64,000 nt of DNA from Nitrospira sp. (GTDB lineage Bacteria > Nitrospirota > Nitrospiria > Nitrospirales > Nitrospiraceae), in NCBI GenBank assembly GCA_005116835.1, contig SWDM01000004.1, positions 90,749 through 154,748 of the forward strand, read 5' to 3'. Of this stretch, positions 33,426 to 42,847 are shown one piece after another. Below the pieces are notes generated by a model that saw nothing but the letters and a program-made list of their open reading frames with translations, was not told the DNA's origin and did not search any database. Every line of letters starts with the position of its first letter. Position 1 is the first letter of the stretch. A program made the position numbers and the translations under genes.

Positions 33426-34058
33426 CTACTTATAGTAGAACGTACCCTTAGGAAAGGTCTGGAAGCACCGGTCAGAGACCTCCTGGCTATGAGAATGCAG
33501 ACACTGGAGGATCTGCCCGCTTCCTGGTCTGACTGCCCGGCAGAATCTTTTGACATCGTCCGCGCAGGCCGCCACTAACCGGTTTTGATCTTCCTTCCAT
33601 TTCACAAATCGTTCCTGCAATTGGCTTTGGCACGGCGGTAGGAGTTGATTGGCGCGTTGCTGCAGACAGCGCCTGCGGGCAGAACCGTCCGGAGAGTCGG
33701 GACACAACTGGTCGATGTCTGCCTCGCATGTCAACCTGGTAGCTTGCAACGTACGAGGATCCATTCGCGCCACAGCCGGAGCTTCTACATTTGGATCCCG
33801 CGCCTGATCAGTCCCAGTCCGCGGCATGGCTGCTTCTGAAGGCAGCGGGGGAGAAATGGGAATGGTTAAGTCCAGTGTGGGCGGCAAAGACGGAGGTGAT
33901 GAAAGACGCGCAGCCTGGCGAGTCTCTGTCGGCAGAGCGGCTGATGACAATTCTTCTTGTAAGGGAAGATTCGTGATCACCGTCAGCCAGACAAGCCCAA
34001 GCCCCAATACTGTAACTGCGCCAGCAATGATCCCGCGTGAAGACTGTTGTTGAGCCAT
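33426..34058 (-). CDS. Cysteine-rich-repeat (GLG1-like) exported protein
   Basis: 210 residues from ATG 34058, preceded by GGGAG with a 5-base spacer. An N-terminal membrane anchor (GIIAGAVTVLGLGLVWLTVI) is followed by a Pro/Ser-rich linker and two cysteine-rich repeats: CEADIDQLCPDSPDGSARR, then ...CLQ...C and CADDVKRFCRAVRPGSGQI, then ...CLH...C. The spacing C-x3-D-x3-C, Gly, CL, C matches the cysteine-rich repeat of eukaryotic Golgi protein GLG1. In bacteria these are found in periplasmic proteins of unknown role; disulfides are likely. Convergent with the FHA gene, 11 bases apart. Confidence 0.7.
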   Translation of the reverse strand: MAQQQSSRGIIAGAVTVLGLGLVWLTVITNLPLQEELSSAALPTETRQAARLSSPPSLPPTLDLTIPISPPLPSEAAMPRTGTDQARDPNVEAPAVARMDPRTLQATRLTCEADIDQLCPDSPDGSARRRCLQQRANQLLPPCQSQLQERFVKWKEDQNRLVAACADDVKRFCRAVRPGSGQILQCLHSHSQEVSDRCFQTFPKGTFYYK

Positions 34059-34255
34059 GACCACTCCCTAATCTGAATAGACAGAGCATAGGATATGGTG
34101 GCGAAAAAATCGACGAAATGTCCGGTTTCTACCGAATCACGGGCGAGGCTCGAAGTGCTGAGTTCTAAGTTCTGGGTTCTGAGTTGTCCGGAACTCACTC
34201 AGAACCTCCCAGTGTCTCAGCACTTCGGGTCGCATAGGTCTGGCTGAGTGATGCG

Positions 34256-35269
34256 CTAGTTTTCCGGAGTTTCGACGATGTGGTTTTCGAACCTGGTACA
34301 GCCTTCGGCGAGCAGCCGATTGGTGAGCATTTCCCCAGGCCATTCGATGGGCAAGTCGGCAGTGAAGATCCAAACATCGGGAGAGGTCCACACGGGACCG
34401 TGATCGTCGGGGAGTTCGGGATCGAACAGGTCAGTCCACACCGGCATGTACACCCCGTTTCCACATTGCGTATGGAGGTGTACGATCGTGCGGGCGCGAA
34501 CGAGTGGGTCCAGATCGCGCCAGACTGCCGCAGTCTCGTCTGCCAGCCGATGGAGTCTCACGGCATTTTGGGCATCGAAAATGGCATAGGCTGCGTAGAC
34601 CGGCGCTTCGATCATATCGGGAGCCAGAGCCAGCTCGGGGCATTGCGCCACGAGGCCCTCCAGGAGAGCCCGACGATGCCGGTCCTCCAGCGAATCGGGC
34701 AGCCCTGAATCCGGCACACCGATCAATTCGAAAAAGAGAAAAGCGGTGCTCTCGACGGGGGGATAGAGCCGCGCGGCGATCGACGTGGCTCGCTGCGAGT
34801 CTGCCACCGTGCTCAAATGCTCATTCAACCCTTGAAGGCTGAGTGGCTCCAGCGTCGAATCGGTCAAGAGGCGCGACTCCACACGCACCACCGTCCCGGG
34901 AGCGAGCCGGAGATGCCGATGCAACAGATCCGCCGTCACTACAGGATCGATCTTCAACTTGAGGGGATGAGCCAAATTGGCTTGGAGAGGTAGTTCCAAC
35001 GCCGCCATAACGGCATAGGACAATTTTTCATCAGCCGGGCCGTCAATGAGCACAGAACAGGAGGCCTCCGCGAGAAGATCGAAGAGCCATTCCGCCATAT
35101 CTTCATCCAGCGCCGCCAGCACCGTGAGAAGATCGTATTCCCGTCCCTGCTCTAAAAATGCTTGCAGTGTATCGATCGCCGCCTCGGTGTCGCCATGGTC
35201 ATGGCGCCGGGCGTTGATCAAATGCACGAGATCTCGAGTGAGGGGGTCGGGGCGAGACCAACTCAACAT
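34256..35269 (-). CDS. Conserved unknown protein, 337 residues
   Basis: No domain recognised. Composition is helix-rich and acidic: HGDTEAAIDTLQAFLEQGREYDLLTVLA, then LLHRHLRLAPG, an ALLEGLVAQCPELALAPD helix and WIFTADLPIEWPGEML near the end. No signal peptide or membrane segment, so cytosolic. The ATG is preceded by TAGGAG. It lies between the cysteine-rich gene and yjbQ on the same strand but with gaps of ~200 and ~120 bases. Codon use matches the core genes, so it is not a recent arrival. Confidence 0.6.
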   Translation of the reverse strand: MLSWSRPDPLTRDLVHLINARRHDHGDTEAAIDTLQAFLEQGREYDLLTVLAALDEDMAEWLFDLLAEASCSVLIDGPADEKLSYAVMAALELPLQANLAHPLKLKIDPVVTADLLHRHLRLAPGTVVRVESRLLTDSTLEPLSLQGLNEHLSTVADSQRATSIAARLYPPVESTAFLFFELIGVPDSGLPDSLEDRHRRALLEGLVAQCPELALAPDMIEAPVYAAYAIFDAQNAVRLHRLADETAAVWRDLDPLVRARTIVHLHTQCGNGVYMPVWTDLFDPELPDDHGPVWTSPDVWIFTADLPIEWPGEMLTNRLLAEGCTRFENHIVETPEN

Positions 35270-35390
35270 ATCGATAAACTCCTACCGGCAACACTGCGCC
35301 TCATGTTGCCAAACTTTCACCGGGGTAGCAAGCGCCCCAACAGTTTCTTCCTCCAGAGTCGAAGCCACTCGCCGCAATACATCGAAGGAC

Positions 35391-35804
35391 TCAGGATCCA
35401 ATAACCTTGACCAACACGCGCTTTCGTCTCTGACCGTCAAACTCTCCATAGAAAATTTGTTCCCACGGGCCGAAATCCAAACGGCCTGCGGTAATCGCAA
35501 CCACGACTTCCCGTCCCATCAACTGACGTTTGATATGGGCATCGCCATTATCTTCCCCCGTCTCGTTATGCCGATAGACTCCACCCTGAGGAACGAGCGT
35601 TTCTAAAAATCGGTCATAGTCCTTGAGGAGGCCTGGTTCATCGTCATTGATATAGACGCTAGCCGTGATGTGCATGGCATTGACCAACACCAGCCCCTCT
35701 TGCACACCGCTCTTTTCAACTGCCGCCTCGACCTGGGGCGTGATGTTGAGATAGGCGCGCCGGGTCTTGGTTTCGAACCAGAGTTCTTCGCGATAAGATT
35801 TCAT
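35391..35804 (-). CDS. yjbQ: YjbQ-family (UPF0047) protein
   Basis: 137 residues, the full family length. Landmarks: [23 protein letters not shown], the [21 protein letters not shown] His/Asn cluster, and [18 protein letters not shown] at the end. The conserved His and Asp residues probably bind a metal. Members have weak thiamine-phosphate synthase activity in vitro; the true function is unsettled. A single gene, divergent from nrdJ. Confidence 0.9.
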   Translation of the reverse strand: MKSYREELWFETKTRRAYLNITPQVEAAVEKSGVQEGLVLVNAMHITASVYINDDEPGLLKDYDRFLETLVPQGGVYRHNETGEDNGDAHIKRQLMGREVVVAITAGRLDFGPWEQIFYGEFDGQRRKRVLVKVIGS

Positions 35805-35911
35805 ACAGTCAACGCACGTTCATTCTGCCGAACCGGACAGTCAAGATGCAAGCTGCGCCGGTTTTCCCGTATTGGTCATCAATCAGCATACGTCCGGTAT
35901 ATACTATCCGC

Positions 35912-37684
35912 ATGTCCATCAAGAAGACGCCCATAGCCTTACGTCCACCGCAATCTCCACGGCTTCGACTTTCAGCCCATGCCAAAATCGTCCTCCGCGG
36001 GCGCTATCAGGCCAAAAACCAGTCTGGAACGATCACCGAGACGCCTGCGCAATTATTCTGGCGGGTTGCGACCGACATCGCACAGGCTGAAAGACTTTAT
36101 CCGGCCGCTGGCCAGCTGCCCCACGCAGCTCGTCGTTGGTACGATTGCATGGCTCGCCTCGACTTTCTTCCGAATTCTCCTACTTTGATGAACGCCGGGC
36201 GGCGCCTCCAACAACTCTCCGCCTGTTTTGTCCTCCCGGTAGAAGACTCTCTGACCTCTATTTTTGACAACCTTAAATATCAGGCGCTCATCCACCAATC
36301 GGGCGGCGGAACGGGATTTTCATTTAGCCATGTACGTCCTCACAATGACTTGGTCGCGTCGTCGAGCGGCGTGGCCTCAGGTCCCATTTCCTTCATGCGC
36401 CTCTTCAACCTCTCAACGGACGTCATCAAGCAAGGCGGAACCAGGCGCGGCGCGAATATGGGCATCCTTCGTATCGACCACCCGGACATCCTCGAATTCA
36501 TTGCGCTCAAACAGATACCGACGGAGATGACGAACTTTAATCTGTCGGTCGGAATCACCGATTCCTTTATGCAGGCCCTCGCACGGGGCCGCGCCTATGA
36601 CCTGATCAATCCCCATACCAACAAGCCGATGAAACGGCTTTCGGCACAGCTCCTCTTCGACCGGCTCGTTGAAGCAGCTTGGACCAGCGGCGAGCCGGGT
36701 CTGGTCTTTCTCGACACCATCAATCGAGCCAATCCCACCCCTCACCTTGGCTCCATCGAATCGACCAATCCCTGCGGTGAACAGCCCCTTCTCGCCTATG
36801 AATCCTGCACCCTCGGCTCCATCAACGTCGCCAACTTTATCGCACAAACAGGTGGAGGCCCCTCCATCGACTTCGCTAGATTAGCCGACTGCATTGCTCT
36901 CGCCGTACGATTCCTCGATAACGTAATCGATCGCGGACGCCTTCCGCTTCCTCAAATCGATCGCATGACGAAACAAACCAGGAAGATCGGCCTGGGGATC
37001 ATGGGTTTCGCCGACTTGTTGATTTCCCTCAATATTCCCTATAACTCTGACGCTGCGCTCCACACAGCAAATACGTTGATGGAATTCTTTCAATCTCGCG
37101 CTCACCTCGCATCGGCGGAGCTGGCTGCGGAGCGCGGAGTATTTCCTGCCTATCGAGGCAGCCTGCTCCACAAACGTCACCAGCGGCGTCGCAACGCGAC
37201 CGTGACCACCATTGCCCCGACCGGTAGCATCAGCCTCATTGCCGGCTGCTCACCAGGCATTGAACCACTCTATGGCATACAGGAGGTCCGCCGCATAATG
37301 GACGGCATCGAGCTCACGTCGATTCATCCGGCATTCGTCCGGCGCGCCAGGAGACTCGGCCTCGATCTCGACGCGCTTCAACCCGATCTAGCCGCGCAAG
37401 CTTCCATTCAACATTTGACCCATCTTCCCGAAGAGTTGCGCCGGCTGTTTGTCACCGCGCATGATGTCTCGCCCGAGCACCATGTGCGTATGCAAGCGGT
37501 GTTTCAACGGTATAGCGACAGCGGGGTTTCCAAAACCATCAATATGTCTGCCTCGGCAACCAAAAACGAGGTGGCAACAGCCTTTCTCCTTGCCTACCAA
37601 CTCGGATGCAAAGGTCTCACTGTCTTTCGAACAGGCAGTCGAGCAGAACAAGTCTTCTCTTGCAGCCCAACTCAGCCCTGCTGA
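35912..37684 (+). CDS. nrdJ: Adenosylcobalamin-dependent ribonucleotide reductase (class II)
   Basis: 590 residues from ATG 35912; a longer frame at 35846 has no family support. Class II landmarks: FLPNSPTLMNAGRRLQQLSACFVLP with the first redox Cys, GTGFSFSHVRP, QGGTRRGANMGILRIDHPDI, NPCGEQPLLAYESCTLGSINV with the active-site CxE, and APTGSISLIAGCSPGIEP. The end (FSCSPTQPC) is a short Cys pair that probably re-reduces the active site; the longer zinc domain of many NrdJ proteins is missing. The enzyme makes deoxynucleotides using vitamin B12 without oxygen dependence. A possible -10 (TATACT, 35900-35905) lies so close to the ATG that the mRNA may be leaderless. No cobalamin riboswitch was seen. 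Confidence 0.93.
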   Translation: MSIKKTPIALRPPQSPRLRLSAHAKIVLRGRYQAKNQSGTITETPAQLFWRVATDIAQAERLYPAAGQLPHAARRWYDCMARLDFLPNSPTLMNAGRRLQQLSACFVLPVEDSLTSIFDNLKYQALIHQSGGGTGFSFSHVRPHNDLVASSSGVASGPISFMRLFNLSTDVIKQGGTRRGANMGILRIDHPDILEFIALKQIPTEMTNFNLSVGITDSFMQALARGRAYDLINPHTNKPMKRLSAQLLFDRLVEAAWTSGEPGLVFLDTINRANPTPHLGSIESTNPCGEQPLLAYESCTLGSINVANFIAQTGGGPSIDFARLADCIALAVRFLDNVIDRGRLPLPQIDRMTKQTRKIGLGIMGFADLLISLNIPYNSDAALHTANTLMEFFQSRAHLASAELAAERGVFPAYRGSLLHKRHQRRRNATVTTIAPTGSISLIAGCSPGIEPLYGIQEVRRIMDGIELTSIHPAFVRRARRLGLDLDALQPDLAAQASIQHLTHLPEELRRLFVTAHDVSPEHHVRMQAVFQRYSDSGVSKTINMSASATKNEVATAFLLAYQLGCKGLTVFRTGSRAEQVFSCSPTQPC

Positions 37685-37800
37685 ACTGAATGACTTATAC
37701 GCGCAATTCCTTAACAAAATTGACAGCACCCTGCGATGGTGATAGGTATTTTCACAGACTAGCCCGCATGGGATCGAATTGATCAGTATGGAGGTGCTCG

Positions 37801-38529
37801 ATGGCTGCGCTCGTTGGGAATCTGACTTCGGTCTGGAACCCGGTTGACCTGACTCTCCACTTCGCACGCCAGCCGGAACCGGACTTGGAATTCACGGACG
37901 AAGAACTCGACCAAACGGTCGCCACCAAAGGACGGAGTCCTCTGAACCCACGAAAGAAGTCCGGCGGTGGACGCCCTGTTCTCTGGCTCCTCCTCCTGGC
38001 GCTGGTCGGCGGCATTGCCTATGTCGCCATCATAGAGCCGGAGATGCTGGAAGAGTGGTTGAGCCCCTACTTAGGCCAAAGCACTCCAGCGCCAGTGGCA
38101 TTGAAACCCAAACCCGTACCAAAGCCGCCTGCAGCGCAACCAACACCGGCGCCAGAATCGATCCAGAGTCCAAGTAACTCCGCTTCGGCTCCGTCGTCTC
38201 CAACAGACTCACCAACCCCTGCTGCCCCGGCGGTTGTTCCACCATCCCAATTGGCAGCGAAACCCGCGCCACCGACCATACCTCCTCTCGATCCGATGTT
38301 CAGCGAAGGACAGAAAGTCACTGTCACTGGAGATCAAGCGGCTCCAGGCGGAACCATTCCGTTGTTCGCAGATCCATCCGGTATCAAACCAGGCCCCCTC
38401 GTTCGCCTAGGAGTCTCGCTGACCGTCATGGATGGAGACCTTCAGCCAAACGGCTGGATGTATTTGGTGCGGACTGACGATGGCGCCAAGGGCTGGGTAT
38501 CGGAGAAACGCCTTCGTTTGAAATTCTGA
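37801..38529 (+). CDS. Membrane protein with Pro/Ala-rich linker and C-terminal SH3b-like domain
   Basis: 242 residues; GGAGG precedes the ATG. Residues 1-55 are cytosolic and acidic (PDLEFTDEELDQTV), then one membrane helix (PVLWLLLLALVGGIAYVAII), a ~100-residue Pro/Ala/Ser linker, and residues ~170-242 as a bacterial SH3 fold (GQKVTVTGDQAAPGGTIPLF, VTVMDGDLQP-like, GAKGWVSEKRLRLKF). The linker could span the periplasmic space so that the SH3 binds cell wall or a partner. No family name beyond SH3b can be given. Confidence 0.7.
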   Translation: MAALVGNLTSVWNPVDLTLHFARQPEPDLEFTDEELDQTVATKGRSPLNPRKKSGGGRPVLWLLLLALVGGIAYVAIIEPEMLEEWLSPYLGQSTPAPVALKPKPVPKPPAAQPTPAPESIQSPSNSASAPSSPTDSPTPAAPAVVPPSQLAAKPAPPTIPPLDPMFSEGQKVTVTGDQAAPGGTIPLFADPSGIKPGPLVRLGVSLTVMDGDLQPNGWMYLVRTDDGAKGWVSEKRLRLKF

Positions 38530-38602
38530 TGACCTCTTCCTCTCCGACCTGAGCGGCCATAGGCCAGCCATATTCTCGCCTTTTTAAACTCTCGCCCTGT
38601 GC

Positions 38603-38608
38603 TATAAT
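38603..38608 (+). promoter_or_regulatory. Perfect TATAAT -10 element before the HAD gene
   Basis: TATAAT at 38603-38608, 47 bases before ATG 38656. The -35 region is T-rich (CTTTTT/TTTTTA) and not consensus. Likely the promoter for the run 38656-42496. Confidence 0.5.
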
Positions 38609-38655
38609 CCGCACGTTTTCGATCCCGTACCCAAGCCACTGTATCGAGACGGTTC

Positions 38656-39351
38656 ATGGCCACACTTTCAGCGATCATTTTTGACTTCGATGGCGTGATC
38701 GCGGATACCGAGCCCCTCCATTTTGCCGGACTCCGCCAAACGCTGGCCGAAATCGGCATCAGCTTGACCGAATCGGACTACTACGCCAATTACTTGGGGT
38801 ACGACGATCGGGGTTGTTTTATTGCGGCACTCACTGCAAACCAACGCCCCAATGATCCGGCAGCCCTCGCACAGCTGATGCAACGAAAAGCCCATGCCTA
38901 TTTAGAGTCAGTGAAGAGTAATCTGACTATCTTCCCTGGAGTTCGCGAATTTGTGCGTGAAGCTGCCGCCCTGTACCCCTTGGCCATCGCATCCGGCGCC
39001 CTCCGCCACGAAATCGACGTGATCCTTGAACAGGCAGGGCTCCAAAAAGAATTTCTTCACATCACCAGCGCTGAAGATGTGACCAGAGGGAAACCCGATC
39101 CGCAACCCTTTCTCCATGCGCTCAACGCCTTAAATCGACAACAACGAAATCAGGCCATAACCCCTGAGTCCTGTTTGGTGATTGAGGACTCCTTCCCCGG
39201 TATCCGAGGCGCAAAGGCCGCGGGAATGAAAGTCCTCGCCGTGGCCAATACCCACACGATCCAAGATCTGCATGAAGCCCATGCAGTCGCCCAGAGTCTT
39301 TCGCAGGTTCACCTCAGCGAACTCCGGACAACCCTATGGCCCGATGCCTAA
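38656..39351 (+). CDS. HAD-superfamily phosphatase (beta-phosphoglucomutase/phosphoglycolate-phosphatase-like)
   Basis: 231 residues. HAD motif I FDFDGVIADTEPLH with the nucleophilic Asp and following acid Asp, motif II IASGAL (Ser), motif III Lys in RGKPDPQPF, motif IV VIEDSFPGIRGAKAAGM. The cap is helical (C1 type) with the sequence HFAGLRQTLAEIGISL. Substrate class is a small phosphorylated metabolite; the exact one cannot be read. It begins a plus-strand run with a BtuF-like gene 12 bases downstream. Confidence 0.88.
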   Translation: MATLSAIIFDFDGVIADTEPLHFAGLRQTLAEIGISLTESDYYANYLGYDDRGCFIAALTANQRPNDPAALAQLMQRKAHAYLESVKSNLTIFPGVREFVREAAALYPLAIASGALRHEIDVILEQAGLQKEFLHITSAEDVTRGKPDPQPFLHALNALNRQQRNQAITPESCLVIEDSFPGIRGAKAAGMKVLAVANTHTIQDLHEAHAVAQSLSQVHLSELRTTLWPDA

Positions 39352-39363
39352 GAGACGAATGAC

Positions 39364-40299
39364 ATGAGAATCTGCTCTCTACTTCCCAGTGCGACCGAAG
39401 TGATTGCCGCACTCGGTCTGCGTGACGATCTGGTTGGAATCAGTCACGAGTGCGACTATCCGGCATCTGTCAAGAACGTGCCCATCATGGTTGAACCGAT
39501 GATTCCTCCCCATGGACTGGCCAGCGCCGAGATCGACCGACAGGTCGGCCAGCTCGTCGCGTCAGGACAACGGCTCTATCGTCTCAATGACCGTCTGTTG
39601 AGACAGGCGCAACCAGATCTGATCCTCTCCCAAGATCTCTGCCATGTCTGTGCGGTTACGCCGGACCAATTGCACGATGCCCTTTCCTCCATGGAGCAGC
39701 AACCGACTATTCTCACCTTGAACCCGAGTACGGTCCATGACGTAATCGACGATGTCGTTCGGATCGGCGACGCCGCCGGTCGATCCGCCGAGGGCCACCG
39801 TCTCGCGACAGAACTACGCAACAGGCTGGATGCCATTAAAGCTCGCACCCAGGGTATCGCTCATCGACCTCGCGTGGTCTGTATCGAATGGCTCTCTCCA
39901 CTGTACGTCGCAGGCCATTGGGTTCCAGAAATGGTCCAGCTAGCCGGGGGCCAGGATGTCCTTGCCCAACCCCAGAGCCCCTCACGAGTGGTCACGTGGG
40001 AGGAAGTTCTGGCAGCAGCCCCAGATGTCCTCATCGTGATGCCTTGCGGTTTTTCCGTTGAGCGGACGCAAACAGAATTACTCCAACTGATGGGGCAGTC
40101 TGATCAATGGACACTGTCTCCTGAATTGGCGGCACAGACGTACCTGGTCGACGCCTCTTCCTACTTCAGCCGGCCAGGCCCTCGATTGATCGACGGCATT
40201 GAACTCTTAGCTGCCATCCTGCACCCATCAGATCGCAACCTCATTCTGGAATCCATGGCCTGTCGCCTCAAGCCGCTTCGGGTTCACCAATACCCATGA
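39364..40299 (+). CDS. BtuF-like cobalamin/vitamin-binding protein without signal peptide
   Basis: 311 residues of the periplasmic-binding-protein fold typical for BtuF: MRICSLLPSATEVIAALGL, LVGISHECDYP, QPDLILSQDLCHVCAV, WVPEMVQLAGGQDVLA, and DASSYFSRPGPRLIDGIELLA. There is no signal peptide, and the start is exactly where BtuF's mature part would begin, so as read it stays in the cytoplasm. Such proteins occur singly, without transporter genes. A cobalamin-handling role would fit the B12-dependent reductase encoded just upstream, but is inference. It overlaps hpnD by four bases (ATGA), suggesting translational coupling with an unrelated pathway. Confidence 0.82.
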   Translation: MRICSLLPSATEVIAALGLRDDLVGISHECDYPASVKNVPIMVEPMIPPHGLASAEIDRQVGQLVASGQRLYRLNDRLLRQAQPDLILSQDLCHVCAVTPDQLHDALSSMEQQPTILTLNPSTVHDVIDDVVRIGDAAGRSAEGHRLATELRNRLDAIKARTQGIAHRPRVVCIEWLSPLYVAGHWVPEMVQLAGGQDVLAQPQSPSRVVTWEEVLAAAPDVLIVMPCGFSVERTQTELLQLMGQSDQWTLSPELAAQTYLVDASSYFSRPGPRLIDGIELLAAILHPSDRNLILESMACRLKPLRVHQYP

Positions 40300-41165
40300 C
40301 CTCCCTTTCCGTCACTGACGCCCAAGCCTACTGCACCGCTCTCACCAAGAAGAGCGGGAGTAATTTCTATTATTCCTTTCTTTTCCTGCCGAAAAACCGG
40401 CGCGCCGCGATGTACACGGTCTATGCGTTCTGCAAGGAAGTCGACAATGCGGTCGATGAGCCGCCGGCAGGCAGTAACCCTCAAGAGGAACTGCGACGGT
40501 GGCAAGGCGAACTCGAAGCGGCCTACCGGGGCACGCCCACTTTTCCTGTAACTATCAGCCTAGCCAACCACGTCAAGCAGCTGGGTATCCCGCAAGCTTA
40601 TTTCAATGAGCTGATAAAAGGCGTGGAAATGGATCTCACCGCGTCACAGTACCCTTCGTTTCAAGACCTTTCGATCTATTGTTATCGTGTCGCGTCGGTC
40701 GTGGGACTGATCTGCCTTCACATATTTGGACCCACATCGGCCAGGGCACAGGACTATGCCGTCGACCTCGGCATGGCATTCCAACTGACGAATATTATCC
40801 GGGACATCGGGACAGACGCAGCCCAAGGCCGCATCTATCTTCCACAAGAGGATCTGAGAAAATTCGGCTGTACAGAACAGTCAATCCTCCAACGCCAGGA
40901 GAGCCCAGAACTCCACAAGGTGCTTCACGCTGAGATCGCCAGGGCCCATGAGTACTATGCAAAAGCGCAGGCGGCGTTCGACTCCCTGCCGGCCAAGGAC
41001 CAACAGGCGCTGGTCGTCGCTGAAATCATGCGCGCCGTCTATTTCCGCATTTTGCAACGAATCGAGAGGCAGGGGCATCAGATATTCGGCCCTCGGGCCA
41101 GGCTCTCAACCAGTCGCCGGCTAGCCGTGGCCGCCGGTGTGTGGATCCGTTCCCGACTCTCGTGA
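40296..41165 (+). CDS. hpnD: Presqualene diphosphate synthase HpnD (phytoene/squalene synthase family)
   Basis: 289 residues. The first diphosphate-binding motif is within CKEVDNAVDE, the second in QLTNIIRDIGTDAAQGR; SFLFLPKNRRAAMYTVYAFC is the family opening. It joins two farnesyl diphosphates to presqualene diphosphate, the first committed step of bacterial squalene and hopanoid synthesis. It is followed in overlap (GTGA) by hpnE; no hpnC or squalene-hopene cyclase gene is in the window. HpnD is chosen over carotenoid phytoene synthase because of the adjacent HpnE-type dehydroxylase. Confidence 0.87.
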   Translation: MTSLSVTDAQAYCTALTKKSGSNFYYSFLFLPKNRRAAMYTVYAFCKEVDNAVDEPPAGSNPQEELRRWQGELEAAYRGTPTFPVTISLANHVKQLGIPQAYFNELIKGVEMDLTASQYPSFQDLSIYCYRVASVVGLICLHIFGPTSARAQDYAVDLGMAFQLTNIIRDIGTDAAQGRIYLPQEDLRKFGCTEQSILQRQESPELHKVLHAEIARAHEYYAKAQAAFDSLPAKDQQALVVAEIMRAVYFRILQRIERQGHQIFGPRARLSTSRRLAVAAGVWIRSRLS

Positions 41166-42496
41166 CATCCACGGTCACTCAGTCCGTCGTGATTATTGGA
41201 GGAGGCCCAGCAGGTCTCACTGCCGCGTACCGTCTCACCAATCTTGGCTATCGAGTCACAATCGCCGATCGCAGCCCCCAACTTGGCGGCGTCTGCGCCG
41301 TCGATGACCATTGCGAGATTCCCGAGCCCTTCACCCTGCTCGGCTGTCATCACGCAACAGAGGCCTTGCTTCAGTCGCTGCACCCTGGTTCCCAGCAGCC
41401 AGCGACGTCTGAGATCTCGCTGGAATTCCATCTCCCTGACGGTTCCCTCGTGCATTACCCCCGCACCGCCTTCCCTGCTCCTCTTCATAGCTGGGTAAAC
41501 CTCCTGAAATTTTCCGGCATTCCCTGGAAAGAACGATGGCGGTTAGCATCATGGGTGGAACAGCTGTGGGAAGGCGATGCGGAGCTGCCTGCCGATCTGG
41601 AACATCGCACCGCCGATGAGTGGCTTGCGTCGATTGGGCAAAGCGCCCAGACCCGCAGCCTGGTTTGGAATCCCATTGCAGAATGGTTGACCGGCAACGA
41701 TCTTTCCGTCATGTCCGCCGATGCCTTCGTACGCTCACTCAAGCCCCTGTTCTTGAGTACTCGCCCGGATAGCCGCATCTCGGTCGTGCAAGACTCGTTT
41801 CAGACCTGTGTCGTACAACCCATCACCGCGGTATTGACGCAAGCGAATGCCACCATCTTGCGAAATACTGAAGCGACTCAGCTCCGTTATGAGGGAGACC
41901 GCATTTCAGGCGTCCTGCTGCGGAATGGTTCCCTCCTACAAGCCGATTGGTATGTGGCAGCCCTGCCGCCCCAACAGTTCACGCCCTTGCTGCCGGAGCG
42001 ATGGCTGACTCGGTACGCTTACTTTCAACACCTCGCGGAATTGCAATCGATCGACAGCACCATCCTCCACCTACATGTTGAGCAACCCTGCCCCACCCCT
42101 CGCCTCATCCTGCAGGGCGATACACCTTTTCACTCGATACTCGCGACAGCCGCAACGCCTGAACGCACCAGCTTCGCGCTTGTCACGACCGATAACCAAA
42201 TCACTGAGGCACGACCGGACTGTAATCTTGATAGCGCGATACCCGACCTGCTCAGATCGTTGAAACTCCTCTTACCTGGAAGCGAGATCCTGTCGACGCA
42301 TCATCGAACGATTTCCGACGCCACACTGTCACTCAAACCTGGAAGCAAGTTGCATCGACCTATCCAACGCAGCCCGATCGCAAACTTGCTGCTGGCTGGC
42401 AGTTGGACCGATACAGGGTGGCCACCCAACCTCGAAAGCGCCATCGTCAGCGGCAACCGCTGCGCCGATGCGATCGCCTCTGATAAGCCGGCTTGA
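41162..42496 (+). CDS. hpnE: Hydroxysqualene dehydroxylase HpnE (FAD-dependent)
   Basis: 444 residues from GTG 41162, which overlaps the hpnD stop. The FAD-binding nucleotide fold is at the start (VVIIGGGPAGLTAAYRL), with ADRSPQLGG and a C-terminal LLLAGSWTDTGWPPNLESAIVSG, typical for the amine-oxidase/phytoene-desaturase family. HpnE reduces hydroxysqualene to squalene. Translational coupling to hpnD supports the role over a carotenoid desaturase. Membrane-associated, cytosolic face. Confidence 0.87.
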   Translation: MTSTVTQSVVIIGGGPAGLTAAYRLTNLGYRVTIADRSPQLGGVCAVDDHCEIPEPFTLLGCHHATEALLQSLHPGSQQPATSEISLEFHLPDGSLVHYPRTAFPAPLHSWVNLLKFSGIPWKERWRLASWVEQLWEGDAELPADLEHRTADEWLASIGQSAQTRSLVWNPIAEWLTGNDLSVMSADAFVRSLKPLFLSTRPDSRISVVQDSFQTCVVQPITAVLTQANATILRNTEATQLRYEGDRISGVLLRNGSLLQADWYVAALPPQQFTPLLPERWLTRYAYFQHLAELQSIDSTILHLHVEQPCPTPRLILQGDTPFHSILATAATPERTSFALVTTDNQITEARPDCNLDSAIPDLLRSLKLLLPGSEILSTHHRTISDATLSLKPGSKLHRPIQRSPIANLLLAGSWTDTGWPPNLESAIVSGNRCADAIASDKPA

Positions 42497-42528
42497 CGAT
42501 GACCCGATCCGATGCTAGATCTATCGCC

Positions 42529-42831
42529 ATGGGAAACCTGTTCGCAAAACACGTTGTGATTGGAGCAGCCGTTCTGATGCTGACCGGGTGCGCGGAACGT
42601 GGCGGCAATCCACAAGGGCTCAGTCAACGAGATGTGGAACAGGATTATATGGAGTGTGAGTACAAGGCGAGACTTGCGAACGGAAACTCTTTCTACAACC
42701 AGAACACGCCTTTCCCGTTCAGCGGAGGCCCCCAAAGCCCAAGCGACCACGCCCGCGCACTGCATGGACTCTCGACCATCAACGCCATGCGCGATACCTG
42801 CCTAACAGCGAAGGGCTATCGAGTCGAGTAG
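42529..42831 (+). CDS. Small lipoprotein of unknown function
   Basis: 100 residues from ATG 42529; in-frame starts at 42493 and 42499 lie within or just beyond the hpnE stop and add a basic leader. The lipobox is VLMLTGC. The mature part has LSQRDVEQDYMECEYKARL and ends NAMRDTCLTAKGYRVE, a two-Cys helical pattern common in short Gram-negative lipoproteins. No named family. It follows hpnE by ~30 bases. Confidence 0.65.
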   Translation: MGNLFAKHVVIGAAVLMLTGCAERGGNPQGLSQRDVEQDYMECEYKARLANGNSFYNQNTPFPFSGGPQSPSDHARALHGLSTINAMRDTCLTAKGYRVE

Positions 42832-42847
42832 TCATGTTGGGTCCACA

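Noticed and set aside
35805-35911. Cobalamin riboswitch upstream of nrdJ
   Set aside because: The gap is only ~107 bases and no B12-box-like GCCACTG or long stem set was found.
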